Part shown: positions 9,295-19,171 of the stretch, piece by piece | Layout: each line of letters begins with the position of its first letter | Numbering within the stretch: position 1 is the stretch's first letter | Program-made: the position numbers and the translations under genes | The notes under the pieces: generated by a model | The model's input: the letters and a program-made list of their open reading frames with translations, nothing else | Told to the model about the DNA's origin: nothing | The model's database searches: none | NCBI RefSeq assembly: GCF_022678645.1 | Contig: NZ_JALBWV010000002.1 | Span: 186,001-250,000, forward strand | DNA: 64,000 nt | Source of the DNA: Saccharopolyspora soli | Lineage (GTDB): Bacteria; Actinomycetota; Actinomycetes; Mycobacteriales; Pseudonocardiaceae | Direction of reading: 5' to 3'

Positions 9295-10175
9295 TCGTCG
9301 CCAGATCGGGTGAGGTGGGTGCCGGTGAAGTCGACGAGCTCCGGGAGCGCCTTGCGGTAGTAGCGGCTGTTGTGGCCGCCGGGCGTGGTCGAGGCGTACG
9401 CGGGCTCGGCGGCCTGGATGAACCTGCGGGTGCCCTGGATGAACCGATCTTCGGTGCCGCACCACACACCAAGCGGCACGTCGCCGAGCGCGTCGATGTG
9501 GCGCAGCGGGTCGATCGCCGCCCACGCGGCCTCGTTGGCGAACGCCCGGCGCTTGCTCATCTCCCGCCAACTGGTGATCAATGCCGGGGAGACCACGGCA
9601 GCAGCCGACAGCGGATCGCCCTGTTCCCGTCTACGGCGGGCGTACAGCAGGGCGCCGAAGCCGCCCATCGAGATCCCGGCTGCCGCGAACGGTTGGCCGT
9701 TCTCGCCGCCGAGGCGGCGTTCGGCGAGCCAGCGCGGCACTTCGTCGAGCAGCATCCACATCGGATCATCGCCGGGCCACCGGTGCCAGTAGCTGTTCCC
9801 GCCACCGTCCACCGCGAGGAACGCGAACGGCGGGATGCGGCCCGCGGCGACCGAAGCGGACAACCAGGTCGGCAGCCCACCTACCGACTTGCGCGCGTCG
9901 CCGAACCGGCCGTGCAGCATCAAGCACACCGGAAGTCCTTCGCGCGCAACGCCTTTCGGAAACATCGTGACCAGGTTGACGTCGCGGTTGCGGGCTCGTG
10001 AGGGCACCCGCTCCACGGAAACGTTCGTCTGATCGGCCAGGGGCGCGGCGCGACTGACGGGTCGCTCTCCCGCATCGCCGGTCAACCCGAGGCCCAGTGC
10101 GGCGAGTCCGGCCACCCCGGAGGCGAGGACGCTGCGCCGACCCAGCATTCGGCCTGTCGCTGCACCGTGGCCCAT
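9291..10175 (-). CDS. Secreted esterase of the antigen-85/esterase-D fold, Tat-type signal
   Basis: The 294-residue product starts with a twin-arginine-like signal, LGRRSVLASGVAGLAALGL, so it is probably exported by Tat. The mature part is an alpha/beta hydrolase of the putative-esterase family (PF00756). It has an oxyanion strand with VCLMLHGRFGDARKS, the nucleophile elbow AGISMGGFGALLYA, an acid in WCGTEDRF, and the His in GGHNSRYYRKALPELVDF. ATG 10175 was chosen because GGGAGGA lies five bases upstream; longer in-frame starts lack a ribosome site. The substrate is unknown: lipid, mycolate-like ester or polysaccharide ester are all possible. Confidence 0.8.
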   Translation of the reverse strand: MGHGAATGRMLGRRSVLASGVAGLAALGLGLTGDAGERPVSRAAPLADQTNVSVERVPSRARNRDVNLVTMFPKGVAREGLPVCLMLHGRFGDARKSVGGLPTWLSASVAAGRIPPFAFLAVDGGGNSYWHRWPGDDPMWMLLDEVPRWLAERRLGGENGQPFAAAGISMGGFGALLYARRRREQGDPLSAAAVVSPALITSWREMSKRRAFANEAAWAAIDPLRHIDALGDVPLGVWCGTEDRFIQGTRRFIQAAEPAYASTTPGGHNSRYYRKALPELVDFTGTHLTRSGDE

Positions 10176-10248
10176 GCGTCCTCCCGATCGCCATCCGGGT
10201 CTCATCGTGCCAACGGGAGGATCGCGACAGCAAAGAGCTCCGGTTGGA

Positions 10249-11085
10249 TCAGGCGATGTCCTGCAGCACGATGCGCTCGGTTCCGGTGTAGACGTTCATC
10301 GACCGGCCGCGCAGGAACCCGATCAACGTCATGCCCTGCTCCGCCGCCAAATCCACGGCCAGCGACGACGGCGCGGAGACCGCGGCGAGCATCGGCACCC
10401 CGGCCATCGCGGCCTTCTGCACGAGCTCGAACGACGCCCGCCCGGACACCATCAGCACGCATCCGGTCAGCGGCACCCGGTTCGCCAGCAGAGCCCAGCC
10501 GAGGACCTTGTCGACAGCGTTGTGCCTGCCGACGTCCTCGCGGACCACGAGCAGTTCGCCATCGGCGGTGAACAGGCCAGCGGCGTGCAGGCCGCCGGTG
10601 CTGTCGAAGACGCGCTGGGCTGCTCGCAGCCGGTCCGGGAGGTCGACGAGGGTGTCGATGTCCAGCGCGAGCGGATCGTCGGCCGGGGAGTGCCGGGTGC
10701 TCAACCGGACCGAGTCCAGCGCCGCCTTGCCGCACACCCCGCAGGACGAGGTGGTGTAGAAGTTGCGCGTCACCGAGGAGTCCGGCGGCTGCACACCGGG
10801 CGCGAGCAGGATGTCCAGCACGTTGTAGGTGTTGCGGCCGTCCGGGCCGGGGCTGTCGCAGTAGCGCGCCGTGGACAGCTGTTCCTTGTCGTGGATGACG
10901 CTCTCGGTCAGCAGGAAGCCGTGCGCGAGTTCGATGTCGTGACCCGGAGTGCGCATCGTGACCGAGAGTGGTTGGCCGTTGACCCGAATTTCCAGCGGTT
11001 CCTCGGCGGCCAACGTGTCCGGTTTGTTCCGACTGCCGTTTGCGGCGATCTTCAACACCGGTCGTCGCACTGTGACGCGTCCCAT
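10249..11085 (-). CDS. fdhD: Formate dehydrogenase accessory sulfurtransferase FdhD
   Basis: The 278-residue protein transfers sulfur from a cysteine desulfurase to the molybdenum/bis-MGD cofactor, which formate dehydrogenases need for activity. The persulfide-carrying CxxC is visible in [14 protein letters not shown]. The conserved segments [38 protein letters not shown] and [13 protein letters not shown] are all present. ATG 11085 is preceded by GGAGGGG. It is divergent from an oxalate/formate-type antiporter 106 bp away, which suggests joint formate metabolism, although no formate dehydrogenase gene lies in the window. Confidence 0.95.
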   Translation of the reverse strand: MGRVTVRRPVLKIAANGSRNKPDTLAAEEPLEIRVNGQPLSVTMRTPGHDIELAHGFLLTESVIHDKEQLSTARYCDSPGPDGRNTYNVLDILLAPGVQPPDSSVTRNFYTTSSCGVCGKAALDSVRLSTRHSPADDPLALDIDTLVDLPDRLRAAQRVFDSTGGLHAAGLFTADGELLVVREDVGRHNAVDKVLGWALLANRVPLTGCVLMVSGRASFELVQKAAMAGVPMLAAVSAPSSLAVDLAAEQGMTLIGFLRGRSMNVYTGTERIVLQDIA

Positions 11086-11191
11086 CGGCCCCTCCGTGCC
11101 CGTTCACTCGGCGGAAATCGCCCCTCGATTGGGTGACTTGTACACAGTATGCTCAGCCGAGCTGTGATCAATGCCGTGTCGGGGAGGTCCC

Positions 11192-12532
11192 ATGGTCGCA
11201 GACCTGCTCACTCCCGCCCGAGCCGTCGCACCCGCTGACTGGAACAGGTGGCTGGTTCCGCCTGCTGCCTTAGCGGTGCACTTGTCGATCGGGCAGGTCT
11301 ACGCCTGGAGCGTGTTCAAACCGCCGTTGGAGGACGCCCTGGGGCTGTCCGGGACGCTCAGCGCGCTGCCGTTCCAGTTGGGCATCGTGATGCTCGGGCT
11401 GTCCGCCGCGTTGGGCGGGACGCTGGTGGAACGCCGCGGCCCGCGATGGGCGATGGCGGTGTCGACCACCTGCTTCTCGCTGGGCTTCCTGCTGTCCTCG
11501 CTCGGGGTGGCGCTCGGCCAGTACTGGCTGGTGGTGTTCGGCTACGGGTTCGTCGGCGGCATCGGGCTCGGCATCGGCTACATCTCACCGGTGTCGACGC
11601 TGATCAAGTGGTTCCCGGACCGGCCTGGCATGGCCACCGGGATCGCGATCATGGGTTTCGGCGGTGGCGCGTTGATCGCCTCGCCGTGGTCGACGCAGAT
11701 GCTGGATTCCTTCGGCACCGGCCAGTCCGGCATCGCGCTGACCTTCCTGGTGCACGGCTTGGTCTACGCGGTGTTCATGTCGCTGGGCGTGGCGCTGGTA
11801 CGCGTGCCACCGCCGGACTGGCAACCCGCTTCGGCGCCCAAGCCGGTGGCCCGGCGGCCGATGATCACCACGGCGAACGTGACGGCCCGCAACGCGGTGC
11901 GCACGCCGCAGTTCTGGATGCTGTGGGTGATCCTGTGCTGCAACGTGACGGCCGGGATCGGCATCCTGGAGAAGGCCGCGCCGATGATCGTCGGTTTCTT
12001 CGCGGAGAGTTCGACGCCGGTCGCCACCGGTGCGGCAGCCGGTTTCGTCGCGCTGCTGTCGCTGACCAACATGGCGGGGCGGTTCATCTGGTCGTCCACA
12101 TCGGACATCGTCGGGCGCAAGAACATCTACCGCCTCTACCTGGGCGGTGGCGCGCTGCTCTACCTGGGCATCCTGCTGTTCGGCGCGACCGGGGTTCCGG
12201 TGTTCGTGCTGTGCGCGATGCTGATCCTGTCGTTCTACGGCGGCGGTTTCGCCACCATTCCGGCGTACCTGAAAGACCTGTTCGGCAGCCTGCAGGTCGG
12301 CGCGATCCACGGTCGGCTGCTCACCGCGTGGTCGGTGGCCGGGGTGCTTGGGCCGCTGATCGTCAACGCCATCGCGGACCTCCGCGAGGCGGCCGGGGCG
12401 CACGGCCCCGACCTCTACACGACGTCGCTGTACATCATGATCGGCCTGCTGATCATCGGTTTCGCGTCCAACGAACTGGTGCGGCCGGTCAACCCCAAGT
12501 ACCACGAACCGGCGACCGGAGGTGCGGTATGA
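11192..12532 (+). CDS. OFA-family MFS antiporter (oxalate/formate type)
   Basis: The 446-residue, 12-helix transporter belongs to the OFA group: LAVHLSIGQVYAWSVFKPPLE in the first helix region, LVERRGPRWAM as motif A, and YISPVSTLIKWFPDRPGMATGIAIMGFG in helices 4-5. Known members exchange oxalate for formate or move other monocarboxylates. Its divergent neighbour fdhD fits formate. ATG 11192 follows GGGGAGG. The stop codon overlaps the next start (ATGA), so it is translationally coupled to the 35-residue protein behind it. Confidence 0.88.
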   Translation: MVADLLTPARAVAPADWNRWLVPPAALAVHLSIGQVYAWSVFKPPLEDALGLSGTLSALPFQLGIVMLGLSAALGGTLVERRGPRWAMAVSTTCFSLGFLLSSLGVALGQYWLVVFGYGFVGGIGLGIGYISPVSTLIKWFPDRPGMATGIAIMGFGGGALIASPWSTQMLDSFGTGQSGIALTFLVHGLVYAVFMSLGVALVRVPPPDWQPASAPKPVARRPMITTANVTARNAVRTPQFWMLWVILCCNVTAGIGILEKAAPMIVGFFAESSTPVATGAAAGFVALLSLTNMAGRFIWSSTSDIVGRKNIYRLYLGGGALLYLGILLFGATGVPVFVLCAMLILSFYGGGFATIPAYLKDLFGSLQVGAIHGRLLTAWSVAGVLGPLIVNAIADLREAAGAHGPDLYTTSLYIMIGLLIIGFASNELVRPVNPKYHEPATGGAV

Positions 12533-12636
12533 GCCACCGCGGATTGCTCGTGCTGGCCTGGGCCTGGGTCGGCCTGCCCTTCGCCTACGGCGTCTACGAA
12601 CTGGTCCAGAAGGTCACCCAGCTCTTCACCGGCTGA
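12529..12636 (+). CDS. Small single-helix partner of the OFA antiporter (35 residues)
   Basis: ATG 12529 overlaps the antiporter stop as ATGA. The product is one transmembrane segment with a short amphipathic tail: LAWAWVGLPFAYGVYELV then QKVTQLF. Similar tiny proteins are encoded directly after OFA-type MFS genes in other actinobacteria and are named MFS transporter small subunit. I rely on that recollection and on the coupling for the call. Its function is unproven; stabilising the transporter is plausible. Its 3' end overlaps the convergent lysR gene by 11 bp. Confidence 0.75.
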   Translation: MSHRGLLVLAWAWVGLPFAYGVYELVQKVTQLFTG

Positions 12637-13555
12637 CCACCGCCGACGACCCGAGCCGACGGCGGACGTGGTCTGGCAGGACCACGGCCTTGCGAGCGAG
12701 GGCGTCGATGAAGGCCGTGGTGAGTGGATCCGCGCCGCGGCGCGTGTAGGCGGTGAGAGTGCGGTGCACGGGCGGATCCGGCCGCAGCAGCCTGCCGTCG
12801 AAGTGCGGCGGGATGATGTTCGCCGGGACCAGCGCGGAACCCAAACCTGCGGCGGCGAGCATCGGGGCCGCGGCGGTCTGCTCGGTTCGAACCGCGGCCT
12901 GCGGCTGGAATCCGGCGCTCGCGCACGCCTGGTCCAACACCTCGGCGAGCCCGTTCTCCTGGCTGTAGTGCACCCAGCCGTGACCGGACAACATCGCGAG
13001 GTCGATGCGCGTCGCGTTCTCGTCGGCGACCGGGTCCTCCGGCGGCAACACGACGACGAACTCCTCCACACCCAGCGCGTGCACCGGACCGTCCCAATCC
13101 GATGGCGGTGGCCCCACCGCCAGATCGGCTTGCCCGGCGGTCATAGCCGCCTTGAGCTCGGCGGTGTGCCGGTGCTCGAAAAGTCTGATTTGGACACCGC
13201 TGTGCTGCCGCCGCCAGGCGCGGAGCACCGGCGGTAGCACGCCGAGGCTCACCGAATACACCGTGGCGAGCCGCAGTTCGCCGCTTTCCAGTCCGGATGC
13301 CTGCCGGGCGGCGAGCCGGGCCCGTTCGGCGTCGGCGAGCGCGGCGCGGGCGTGCGGCAGCAGCGCGCGGCCCATCGGGGTGAGCCGGACCGAGCGCGCC
13401 AGGCGTTCCAGCAGCGGGCCGCCGACATCCCGTTCCAGCGCGCGCACCTGGTGCGACAGCGCGGGTTGGGTGACGTGCAGGAGCTCTGCCGCGCGGGTGA
13501 ACGACCCCTCGTCCACCACCGCCACCAGGTATTCGAACTGGCGCAGCGTTGACAT
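12626..13555 (-). CDS. LysR-family transcriptional regulator
   Basis: The 309-residue protein has an N-terminal winged helix-turn-helix (FEYLVAVVDEGSFTRAAELL followed by HVTQPALSHQVRALERDVG) and a C-terminal two-lobed effector-binding domain starting GELRLATVYSVSLGVLP. It is divergent from the PRISE-like reductase gene across a 71-bp gap (starts 13555 and 13627), the usual layout for a LysR regulator and its target. It may therefore control the two dehydrogenases behind it, not the OFA genes it converges with. The effector is unknown. The gap is AT-richer than its surroundings and shows no clear ribosome site for the ATG. Confidence 0.92.
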   Translation of the reverse strand: MSTLRQFEYLVAVVDEGSFTRAAELLHVTQPALSHQVRALERDVGGPLLERLARSVRLTPMGRALLPHARAALADAERARLAARQASGLESGELRLATVYSVSLGVLPPVLRAWRRQHSGVQIRLFEHRHTAELKAAMTAGQADLAVGPPPSDWDGPVHALGVEEFVVVLPPEDPVADENATRIDLAMLSGHGWVHYSQENGLAEVLDQACASAGFQPQAAVRTEQTAAAPMLAAAGLGSALVPANIIPPHFDGRLLRPDPPVHRTLTAYTRRGADPLTTAFIDALARKAVVLPDHVRRRLGSSAVVSR

Positions 13556-13626
13556 GAGTAGAATTTATCAACCGTAGAAAAAACAAGCCTTGGACTTATC
13601 GCTCCGCTGCGGCGAACGTTGTGGCC

Positions 13627-14685
13627 ATGAGCACGGAGCACAACGTGGCCCTGGTCGTCGGGGCCAACGGCGTTATCGGCGGCAACCTCATCGACCACCT
13701 GGTCACCCTGCCGGGCTGGGAGGTGATCGGGCTGTCCCGGCGCGGCGGCGTGCACACCGACCGGGTCCGGTACCGGGCCGTCGACCTGCTGGACGCGTCG
13801 GACACCCGGACCGAATTGGGCGATCTGACCCGTGTCACGCACCTCTTCTACGCCGCCTACCAGGACCGGCCGACCTGGGCGGAACTCGTCCCGCCGAACA
13901 TGGCGATGCTGACCAACGTCGTCGACGCGATCGAAGCCGTCGCGCCCGGCCTGCGGCACATCAGCCTCATGCAGGGGTACAAGGTCTACGGCGCGCACCT
14001 CGGGCCGTTCAAGACACCCGCTCGCGAGACCGACGCGCCGCCGATGCCACCCGAGTTCATGTCCGCCCAACAGCGGTTCCTGGAGCAGCGCCAACGGGGC
14101 AAGACCTGGACCTGGACAGCGCTGCGCCCCTCGGTGGTGGCTGGCTTCGCGCTCGGCAACCCGATGAACCTGGCGATGGTGATCGCGGTCTACGCGGCCA
14201 TCTCGAAGGAACTCGGCCTGCCGCTGCGCTTCCCCGGCAAGCCCGGCGCCTACGACTCGCTGCTGGAGATGACCGACGCCGGTCTGCTGGCGAAGGCGAC
14301 GGTGTGGGCCGCCACATCGGAACGGGCCGAGAACCAGGCATTCAACATCAACAACGGTGACCTGTTCCGCTGGCGGGAGCTGTGGCCGAAGATCGCCGCG
14401 CACTTCGGGCTGGAGGTCGCCGATCCGCTGCCGATGTCGCTGTCGGACGTGATGGCCGACAAAGCGCGGCTGTGGCAGCACATGGTGGCGAAGCGCGGAC
14501 TGAAACCGCTTGACTACCAAGAGGTTTCGTCGTGGCAGTTCGGCGACTTCGTCTTCTCCTGGGACTACGACATGTTCGCCGACGGCTCGAAGGCCCGCCG
14601 GTTCGGGTTCCACGAGTTCGTCGACACCGAGGAGATGTTCCTGTCGATCTTCGACGACCTCCGCGAGCGCCGGATCATTCCTTGA
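13627..14685 (+). CDS. PRISE-type SDR family oxidoreductase (progesterone 5-beta-reductase/iridoid synthase-like)
   Basis: The 352-residue protein is an extended short-chain dehydrogenase. It has the nucleotide-binding motif VGANGVIGGNLI, the NADP-preferring LSRRGG, and conserved stretches seen in enone reductases of the PRISE group: HLFYAAY, LMQGYKVYGAHLGPFKTP, FNINNGDLFRW and WSWDYDMF-like FSWDYDMFADGSKARRFGF. Such enzymes reduce activated C=C bonds of enones using NADPH. The bacterial substrate is unknown. ATG 13627 was chosen; GTG 13621 is an alternative. It is followed after 13 bp by a second SDR, so the two probably form an operon driven from the lysR-facing gap. Confidence 0.85.
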   Translation: MSTEHNVALVVGANGVIGGNLIDHLVTLPGWEVIGLSRRGGVHTDRVRYRAVDLLDASDTRTELGDLTRVTHLFYAAYQDRPTWAELVPPNMAMLTNVVDAIEAVAPGLRHISLMQGYKVYGAHLGPFKTPARETDAPPMPPEFMSAQQRFLEQRQRGKTWTWTALRPSVVAGFALGNPMNLAMVIAVYAAISKELGLPLRFPGKPGAYDSLLEMTDAGLLAKATVWAATSERAENQAFNINNGDLFRWRELWPKIAAHFGLEVADPLPMSLSDVMADKARLWQHMVAKRGLKPLDYQEVSSWQFGDFVFSWDYDMFADGSKARRFGFHEFVDTEEMFLSIFDDLRERRIIP

Positions 14686-14698
14686 TGGGGGCTGGACG

Positions 14699-15484
14699 AT
14701 GGATCTGCAGCTGACCGACAAGGTCTTCGCGGTGACCGGCGCGTCCGCGGGCATTGGCGAGGCAACAGTGCGCCTGTTGGCCGCGGAGGGCGCGAAAGTG
14801 GTCGCGGTGGCGCGGGAACCGCACGGCGTCTGCGCGCTCGGCGGCGGCATCAGCGCGGTGGCGGTGGACGTCACCGCCCCGAACGCCGCAGAGCAGGTGG
14901 TCGGCACCGCGCTCCAGCGGCACGGCCGCCTGGACGGGCTGGTCAACAACGTCGGAGGACTCCAGTCGCACACGGGTTTCCTGGACGTCACCGACGAGCA
15001 GTGGACGCGGACCTTCGAGCTCAACCTGCACTCGGCGATCCGCATGACCCGCGCGGCGCTACCGGCCCTGCTCGACCACGGCGCGGGCAGTCTGGTGCAC
15101 GTGACCAGCGAAGCGGCCCGCTTCCCGGACCCAGCTCTGGTCGACTACGCGGCCTCGAAGACCGCGATGTTGTCGGTGTCCAAGGCGCTGGCGGTCGAAT
15201 TCGGGTCGCGGGGCGTGCGGTCCAACGTCGTCGCGCCCGGACCGACCCGAACCTGGCTGTGGGACGCGCCGGGCGGCTTCGCCGAGCAGTTGGCCGACCG
15301 GTTCGACCTGCCGGTGGAAGAAGCGATCGAGCACTTCGTCCGCGAGGTGCGGCGGTTGCCCAGCGGACGCCTCGGCAGCCCGGACGACGTCGCGCGGGTG
15401 ATCGCCTACCTGTTGTCCCCGCTGGCGGCCCAGGTGACCGGCGCCGAGTGGGCTGTCGACGGCGGCGCGTTGCGGCAGTTGTAG
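14699..15484 (+). CDS. SDR family NAD(P)-dependent oxidoreductase
   Basis: The 261-residue classical short-chain dehydrogenase has the cofactor motif TGASAGIGEATV, the NNVGG motif and the active-site YAASK with an upstream VTSEA serine strand. The C-terminal VTGAEWAVDGGALRQL is typical. ATG 14699 follows GGGGGCTGG. It lies 13 bp after the PRISE-like reductase and probably acts on the same pathway, one reducing a C=C bond and the other oxidising or reducing a hydroxyl/keto group. The substrate is unknown. Confidence 0.9.
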   Translation: MDLQLTDKVFAVTGASAGIGEATVRLLAAEGAKVVAVAREPHGVCALGGGISAVAVDVTAPNAAEQVVGTALQRHGRLDGLVNNVGGLQSHTGFLDVTDEQWTRTFELNLHSAIRMTRAALPALLDHGAGSLVHVTSEAARFPDPALVDYAASKTAMLSVSKALAVEFGSRGVRSNVVAPGPTRTWLWDAPGGFAEQLADRFDLPVEEAIEHFVREVRRLPSGRLGSPDDVARVIAYLLSPLAAQVTGAEWAVDGGALRQL

Positions 15485-15568
15485 GGGATACCGTTGTCGT
15501 GGATCAGCCCCGCGTTGACGGTCGGTGGCGCTACGGTCGGCCGCGCACCCCGCACAGTGAGGAAGCAA

Positions 15569-16165
15569 ATGGCCAACAGCACATCGTCCACGCGGCAGGA
15601 CGTCAGCTTCGTGGAAGCGGCGGAACCGATCACCGAGCCGGTCACCAAGCTCGGCGGTCAACCGGTTTGGCTGGCAGAACCGATGTGGCCGCTGTCGGCC
15701 AGCACCGGCCGACCGATGCGGTTCATCGGCCAGATCCGCCTACCGGGTGAGGAGATCAGACTCGGCTACCTGTTCATGACCGAGGACGACCCCGGTGAGT
15801 TCGTCGACGGCACCTCCGAACCGACCGGCGGCGAGAACGCCTTCTTCGCCCAGCCCGGCGAGCCCGCGGACTTCTACCAGGTGGCCAGCATCCGCCGGGG
15901 CCCGACGTTCGGCCCGGACCACCACGTCGAAATGACGCCGTACGATCCCGACGACGCTGGAGACTCGTTGCGCAGCAGGCTGTGGGGCGAACCGGACTGG
16001 CTGCAGGGCGAGCAGTGGCCGGACGACCCCGGCACCTGGCAGTTCGTGGCGCAACTGGACAGCGCGGACGAACCGTTCGGCATGAACTTCGGCGATGAGG
16101 GCGTCGCCTACGCCTTCATCGACGAGAAAACCGGCCAAGGCCGCTTCCTCTGGCAATGCGGCTGA
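15569..16165 (+). CDS. DUF1963 (YwqG-like) family protein
   Basis: The 198-residue cytosolic protein resembles the DUF1963/YwqG family, with its pattern of a glycine-rich front (KLGGQPVWLAEPMWPLSAS), a FIGQIRLP strand, LFMTEDDP, and a closing FGDEGVAYAFIDEKTGQGRFLWQ. Members have no known activity. The start ATG 15569 follows GTGAGGAAG. It is 84 bp downstream of the SDR pair, perhaps transcribed with it. A dispersed repeat (copy B) begins seven bases after its stop. Confidence 0.7.
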   Translation: MANSTSSTRQDVSFVEAAEPITEPVTKLGGQPVWLAEPMWPLSASTGRPMRFIGQIRLPGEEIRLGYLFMTEDDPGEFVDGTSEPTGGENAFFAQPGEPADFYQVASIRRGPTFGPDHHVEMTPYDPDDAGDSLRSRLWGEPDWLQGEQWPDDPGTWQFVAQLDSADEPFGMNFGDEGVAYAFIDEKTGQGRFLWQCG

Positions 16166-16171
16166 CACCGG

Positions 16172-16396
16172 CTTAGAACTCGCGCGGATTGGGCATGTCG
16201 AGGGGGTCGTCAGGCAAGCGGCGTCAGCCGCTTCCTCCCACCCTCGCAGCTTGCGCCGCCGCGGGTTCTCAGAGGTTTTCTCGCGAGGACAGCCCCGACG
16301 TGGTGTATTTGGACATACATGATGTCGGGGATCCCACAGCGAGAAGACCTCTGAGGTTCCGCTACCCGCACCGCCACGCAAACCAATCCGAGCATC
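16172..16396 (-). repeat. Dispersed two-hairpin element, copy B (between the DUF1963 gene and valS)
   Basis: Read on the minus strand, it shows the same parts as copy C: GGTTTGCGTGGCGGTGCGGG, the main stem CTCAGAGGTCTTCTCGC with GCGAGAAAACCTCTGAG, nested CCCCGAC/GTCGGGG, and inner TGTAT/ATACA. It then has a second hairpin AAGCGGC/GCCGCTT and a tail ending near GCGCGAGTTCTAAG. It is nearly identical to copy C for about 220 bp, including both tails. The loop differs (TGTATGTCCAAATACA here), yet the innermost pairing is kept. Confidence 0.85.
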
Positions 16397-16479
16397 CTCT
16401 CGGCTTAGGTGGTTGGAATCACAATCGTGCTGGTCGGGGCAGGGGTGAATGCCCGGAAAAGGCATTGCGCAGGCACTCG

Positions 16480-16485
16480 TAGAAT
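16480..16485 (+). promoter_or_regulatory. -10 hexamer for a leaderless valS transcript
   Basis: TAGAAT lies seven bases before GTG 16493, and no ribosome site lies between. This spacing puts the transcription start at the start codon. Confidence 0.5.
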
Positions 16486-16492
16486 TCTGCGT

Positions 16493-19126
16493 GTGACACA
16501 GACCCATGCCGCTCAGCAACGTGAACTTCCGTCGACCTGGAATCCGGCCGACGTCGAGGCCGAGCTGTACCAGCGCTGGGTAGCCGCCGGGTACTTCACC
16601 GCCGACGCGAACAGCGACAAGCCGCCGTTCTCCATCGTCATCCCGCCGCCGAACGTCACTGGCAGCCTGCACATCGGGCACGCCTTCGAGCACACCCTGA
16701 TGGACATCCTCACCCGGCGCCGCCGGATGCAGGGCTACGAGGCGCTGTGGCTGCCCGGCATGGACCACGCGAGCATCGCGGTGCAAGCGCTCGTCGAGCA
16801 GCAGCTCCGCGAGGAGGGGATCGACCACCGCGACCTGGGCCGCGAAGCGTTCGTGGAGCGGGTGTGGCAGTGGAAGGAGAAGCACGGCGGCGCGATCCTG
16901 TCCCAGATGCGTCGGCTCGGCGACAGCGTGGACTGGACCCGCGAGCGCTTCACCATGGACGCCGGGCTGTCCCGCGCAGTGCAGACGATCTTCAAGAGGC
17001 TCTACGACGACGGCCTGATCTACCGGGCCGAGCGGCTGGTCAACTGGTCGCCGCAGCTGCGCACCGCGATCTCCGACATCGAGGTGGAGCACCGCGAGGT
17101 CGAGGGCGAGCTGGTCTCGATGCGCTACGGCGACGGAGAGAACTCGATCGTCGTCGCGACCACTCGCGTCGAGACGATGCTCGGCGACACCGCCGTCGCG
17201 GTGCACCCCGACGACGACCGCTACCGGCACCTCGTCGGCACCGAGATCGAACTCCCGCTCACCGGGCGCAAGATCCCGATCATCACCGACGAGCACGTCG
17301 ACCCCGAGTTCGGCACCGGCGCGGTGAAGGTGACCCCGGCGCACGACCCGAACGACTTCGAGATCGGCAAGCGGCACGACCTGCCGATGTTGACGATCAT
17401 GGACGAGCAGGGCCAGATCGCGCACACCGGTACGCAGTTCGACGGCATGGACCGCTTCGAAGCGCGGGTGGCCGTCCGGGAGGCGCTGCGCGAGCAGGGC
17501 CGCATCGTCGCGGAGAAGCGCCCGTACCTGCACAGCGTCGGCCACAGCTCGCGGTCGAAGGAGCCGATCGAGCCGCGGCTGTCGCTGCAGTGGTTCGTCA
17601 AGGTCGGCCCGCTGGCCAGGGCCGCTGGCGACGCGGTGCGCGATGGCCGGGTCGCGGTGCACCCGCCGGAGATGGCCAAGCGCTACTTCGACTGGGTCGA
17701 CAACCTGCACGACTGGGCCATCTCGCGGCAGATGTGGTGGGGCCACCGCATCCCGATCTGGTACGGCCCGAACGGCGAGGTCGTCTGCGTCGGACCGGAC
17801 GAGGAACCGCCGTCGGGTGAAGGCTGGCACCAGGACGAGGACGTGCTGGACACCTGGTTCTCCTCGGGCCTGTGGCCGTTCTCCACGATGGGTTGGCCTG
17901 CCGACACCGCGGATCTGCGCAAGTTCTACCCGACCAGCGTGCTGGTCACCGGCTACGACATCTTGTTCTTCTGGGTCGCCCGGATGATGATGCTCGGGCT
18001 GTACGCGATGGACGACGTCGAGCCGTTCCGGGTGATCGCGCTGCACGGGATGGTCCGCGACGCGCACGGCAAGAAGATGTCGAAGTCCGCTGGCAACACG
18101 GTCGATCCGCTGGTGTGGATGGACACCTACGGCACCGACTCGCTGCGGTTCACCTTGGCGCGCGGCGCCAACCCCGGCACCGACTCGCCGATCAGCGAGG
18201 AGTGGGTGGCCGGGTCGCGCAGCTTCGGCACGAAGCTGTTCAACGCCACCAAGTTCGCCATGATGAACGGCGCGCGGGTGCCGGAACGACTGGCAGACCG
18301 GGCCGAACTCACCGATGCCGACCGCTGGATCCTGGACCGCGTCGACCAGCTGGTGTCCGATGTGGACGAGCTGCTGGAGGACTTCCAGTTCGCCAAGGCC
18401 ACCGAGGCGCTCTACCACTTCACCTGGGACGAGTTCTGCGACTGGTACCTGGAGCTGTCCAAGGTTCAGCTCGACGCGGATGGGCAGCGGGCCGAGCGGA
18501 CCCGCGAGGTGCTCGGACACGTCCTCGACGTGGTGCTGCGGCTGCTGCACCCGACGATCCCGTTCCTCACCGAGACGCTGTGGACTGCGTTGACCGGCGG
18601 CGAGTCCGTGGTCATCGCGGACTGGCCGAAGGCGTCCGGGGCGGTGCCCGACGAGGCGGCGGCGGAACGGATCGTCGCGGTGCAGAAGCTGATCACCGAG
18701 ATCCGGCGGTTCCGGTCCGACCAGGGGCTCAAGCCGGGGCAGCGGGTCGCGGCCAAGCTCGGCGGCATCGCGGAGCTGGGGCTGGGAGACCACGTGCCCG
18801 CGGTGCGGGCGCTGGCCCGTGTCACCGAGCCGACCGACGGTTTCACCTCCTCGACATCCATCGAGGTCGGGCTGACCAGCGGGACGGTGTCGGTAGAGCT
18901 GGACCTCTCGGGCGCGGTCGACGTCGCCGCTGAGCGCAAGCGGCTTGCCAAGGACCTCGCGGTGGCCGAGAAGGAGCTGGCGGGCACCGACAAGAAGCTG
19001 AACAACCCGGCGTTCCTGGACAAGGCCCCGGCCGAGGTGGTGGACAAGATCAAGACCCGCCGCGAAACGGCCCAGGCCGACATCGCGCGCATCAACGCCC
19101 GCCTGGCAGCCCTGCCCCAGGGCTGA
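16493..19126 (+). CDS. valS: Valyl-tRNA synthetase
   Basis: The 877-residue class I synthetase charges tRNA-Val and edits mischarged threonine. The HIGH motif is in [19 protein letters not shown] and the KMSKS motif in [15 protein letters not shown]. The editing (CP1) domain lies between them, with [20 protein letters not shown] and the [17 protein letters not shown] segment. The C-terminal coiled-coil arm is present ([21 protein letters not shown]). GTG 16493 was chosen over upstream in-frame codons because a -10 box precedes it closely and the family begins here. No T-box leader was seen upstream. Confidence 0.97.
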   Translation: MTQTHAAQQRELPSTWNPADVEAELYQRWVAAGYFTADANSDKPPFSIVIPPPNVTGSLHIGHAFEHTLMDILTRRRRMQGYEALWLPGMDHASIAVQALVEQQLREEGIDHRDLGREAFVERVWQWKEKHGGAILSQMRRLGDSVDWTRERFTMDAGLSRAVQTIFKRLYDDGLIYRAERLVNWSPQLRTAISDIEVEHREVEGELVSMRYGDGENSIVVATTRVETMLGDTAVAVHPDDDRYRHLVGTEIELPLTGRKIPIITDEHVDPEFGTGAVKVTPAHDPNDFEIGKRHDLPMLTIMDEQGQIAHTGTQFDGMDRFEARVAVREALREQGRIVAEKRPYLHSVGHSSRSKEPIEPRLSLQWFVKVGPLARAAGDAVRDGRVAVHPPEMAKRYFDWVDNLHDWAISRQMWWGHRIPIWYGPNGEVVCVGPDEEPPSGEGWHQDEDVLDTWFSSGLWPFSTMGWPADTADLRKFYPTSVLVTGYDILFFWVARMMMLGLYAMDDVEPFRVIALHGMVRDAHGKKMSKSAGNTVDPLVWMDTYGTDSLRFTLARGANPGTDSPISEEWVAGSRSFGTKLFNATKFAMMNGARVPERLADRAELTDADRWILDRVDQLVSDVDELLEDFQFAKATEALYHFTWDEFCDWYLELSKVQLDADGQRAERTREVLGHVLDVVLRLLHPTIPFLTETLWTALTGGESVVIADWPKASGAVPDEAAAERIVAVQKLITEIRRFRSDQGLKPGQRVAAKLGGIAELGLGDHVPAVRALARVTEPTDGFTSSTSIEVGLTSGTVSVELDLSGAVDVAAERKRLAKDLAVAEKELAGTDKKLNNPAFLDKAPAEVVDKIKTRRETAQADIARINARLAALPQG

Positions 19127-19171
19127 TCACCCGACAGCACGGTGAGTGAAGGGTGCCCTGCTGCTTCCGGA

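Noticed and set aside
16189-16482. Short open frames within the dispersed repeat copies (also at 6.4, 27.8 and 57.7 kb)
   Set aside because: They recur only because the repeat recurs, carry no ribosome site, and their peptides come from a hairpin sequence.
16397-16492. T-box leader before valS
   Set aside because: No T-box consensus or long antiterminator stem fits in this 96-bp stretch; a -10 box directly before the start suggests no leader at all.
15740-18793. A 1017-codon open frame antisense to valS and the DUF1963 gene
   Set aside because: It arises from GC-rich codon bias of the genes on the plus strand, and its translation is a low-complexity Arg/Asp/Gln/Val mixture with no domain.
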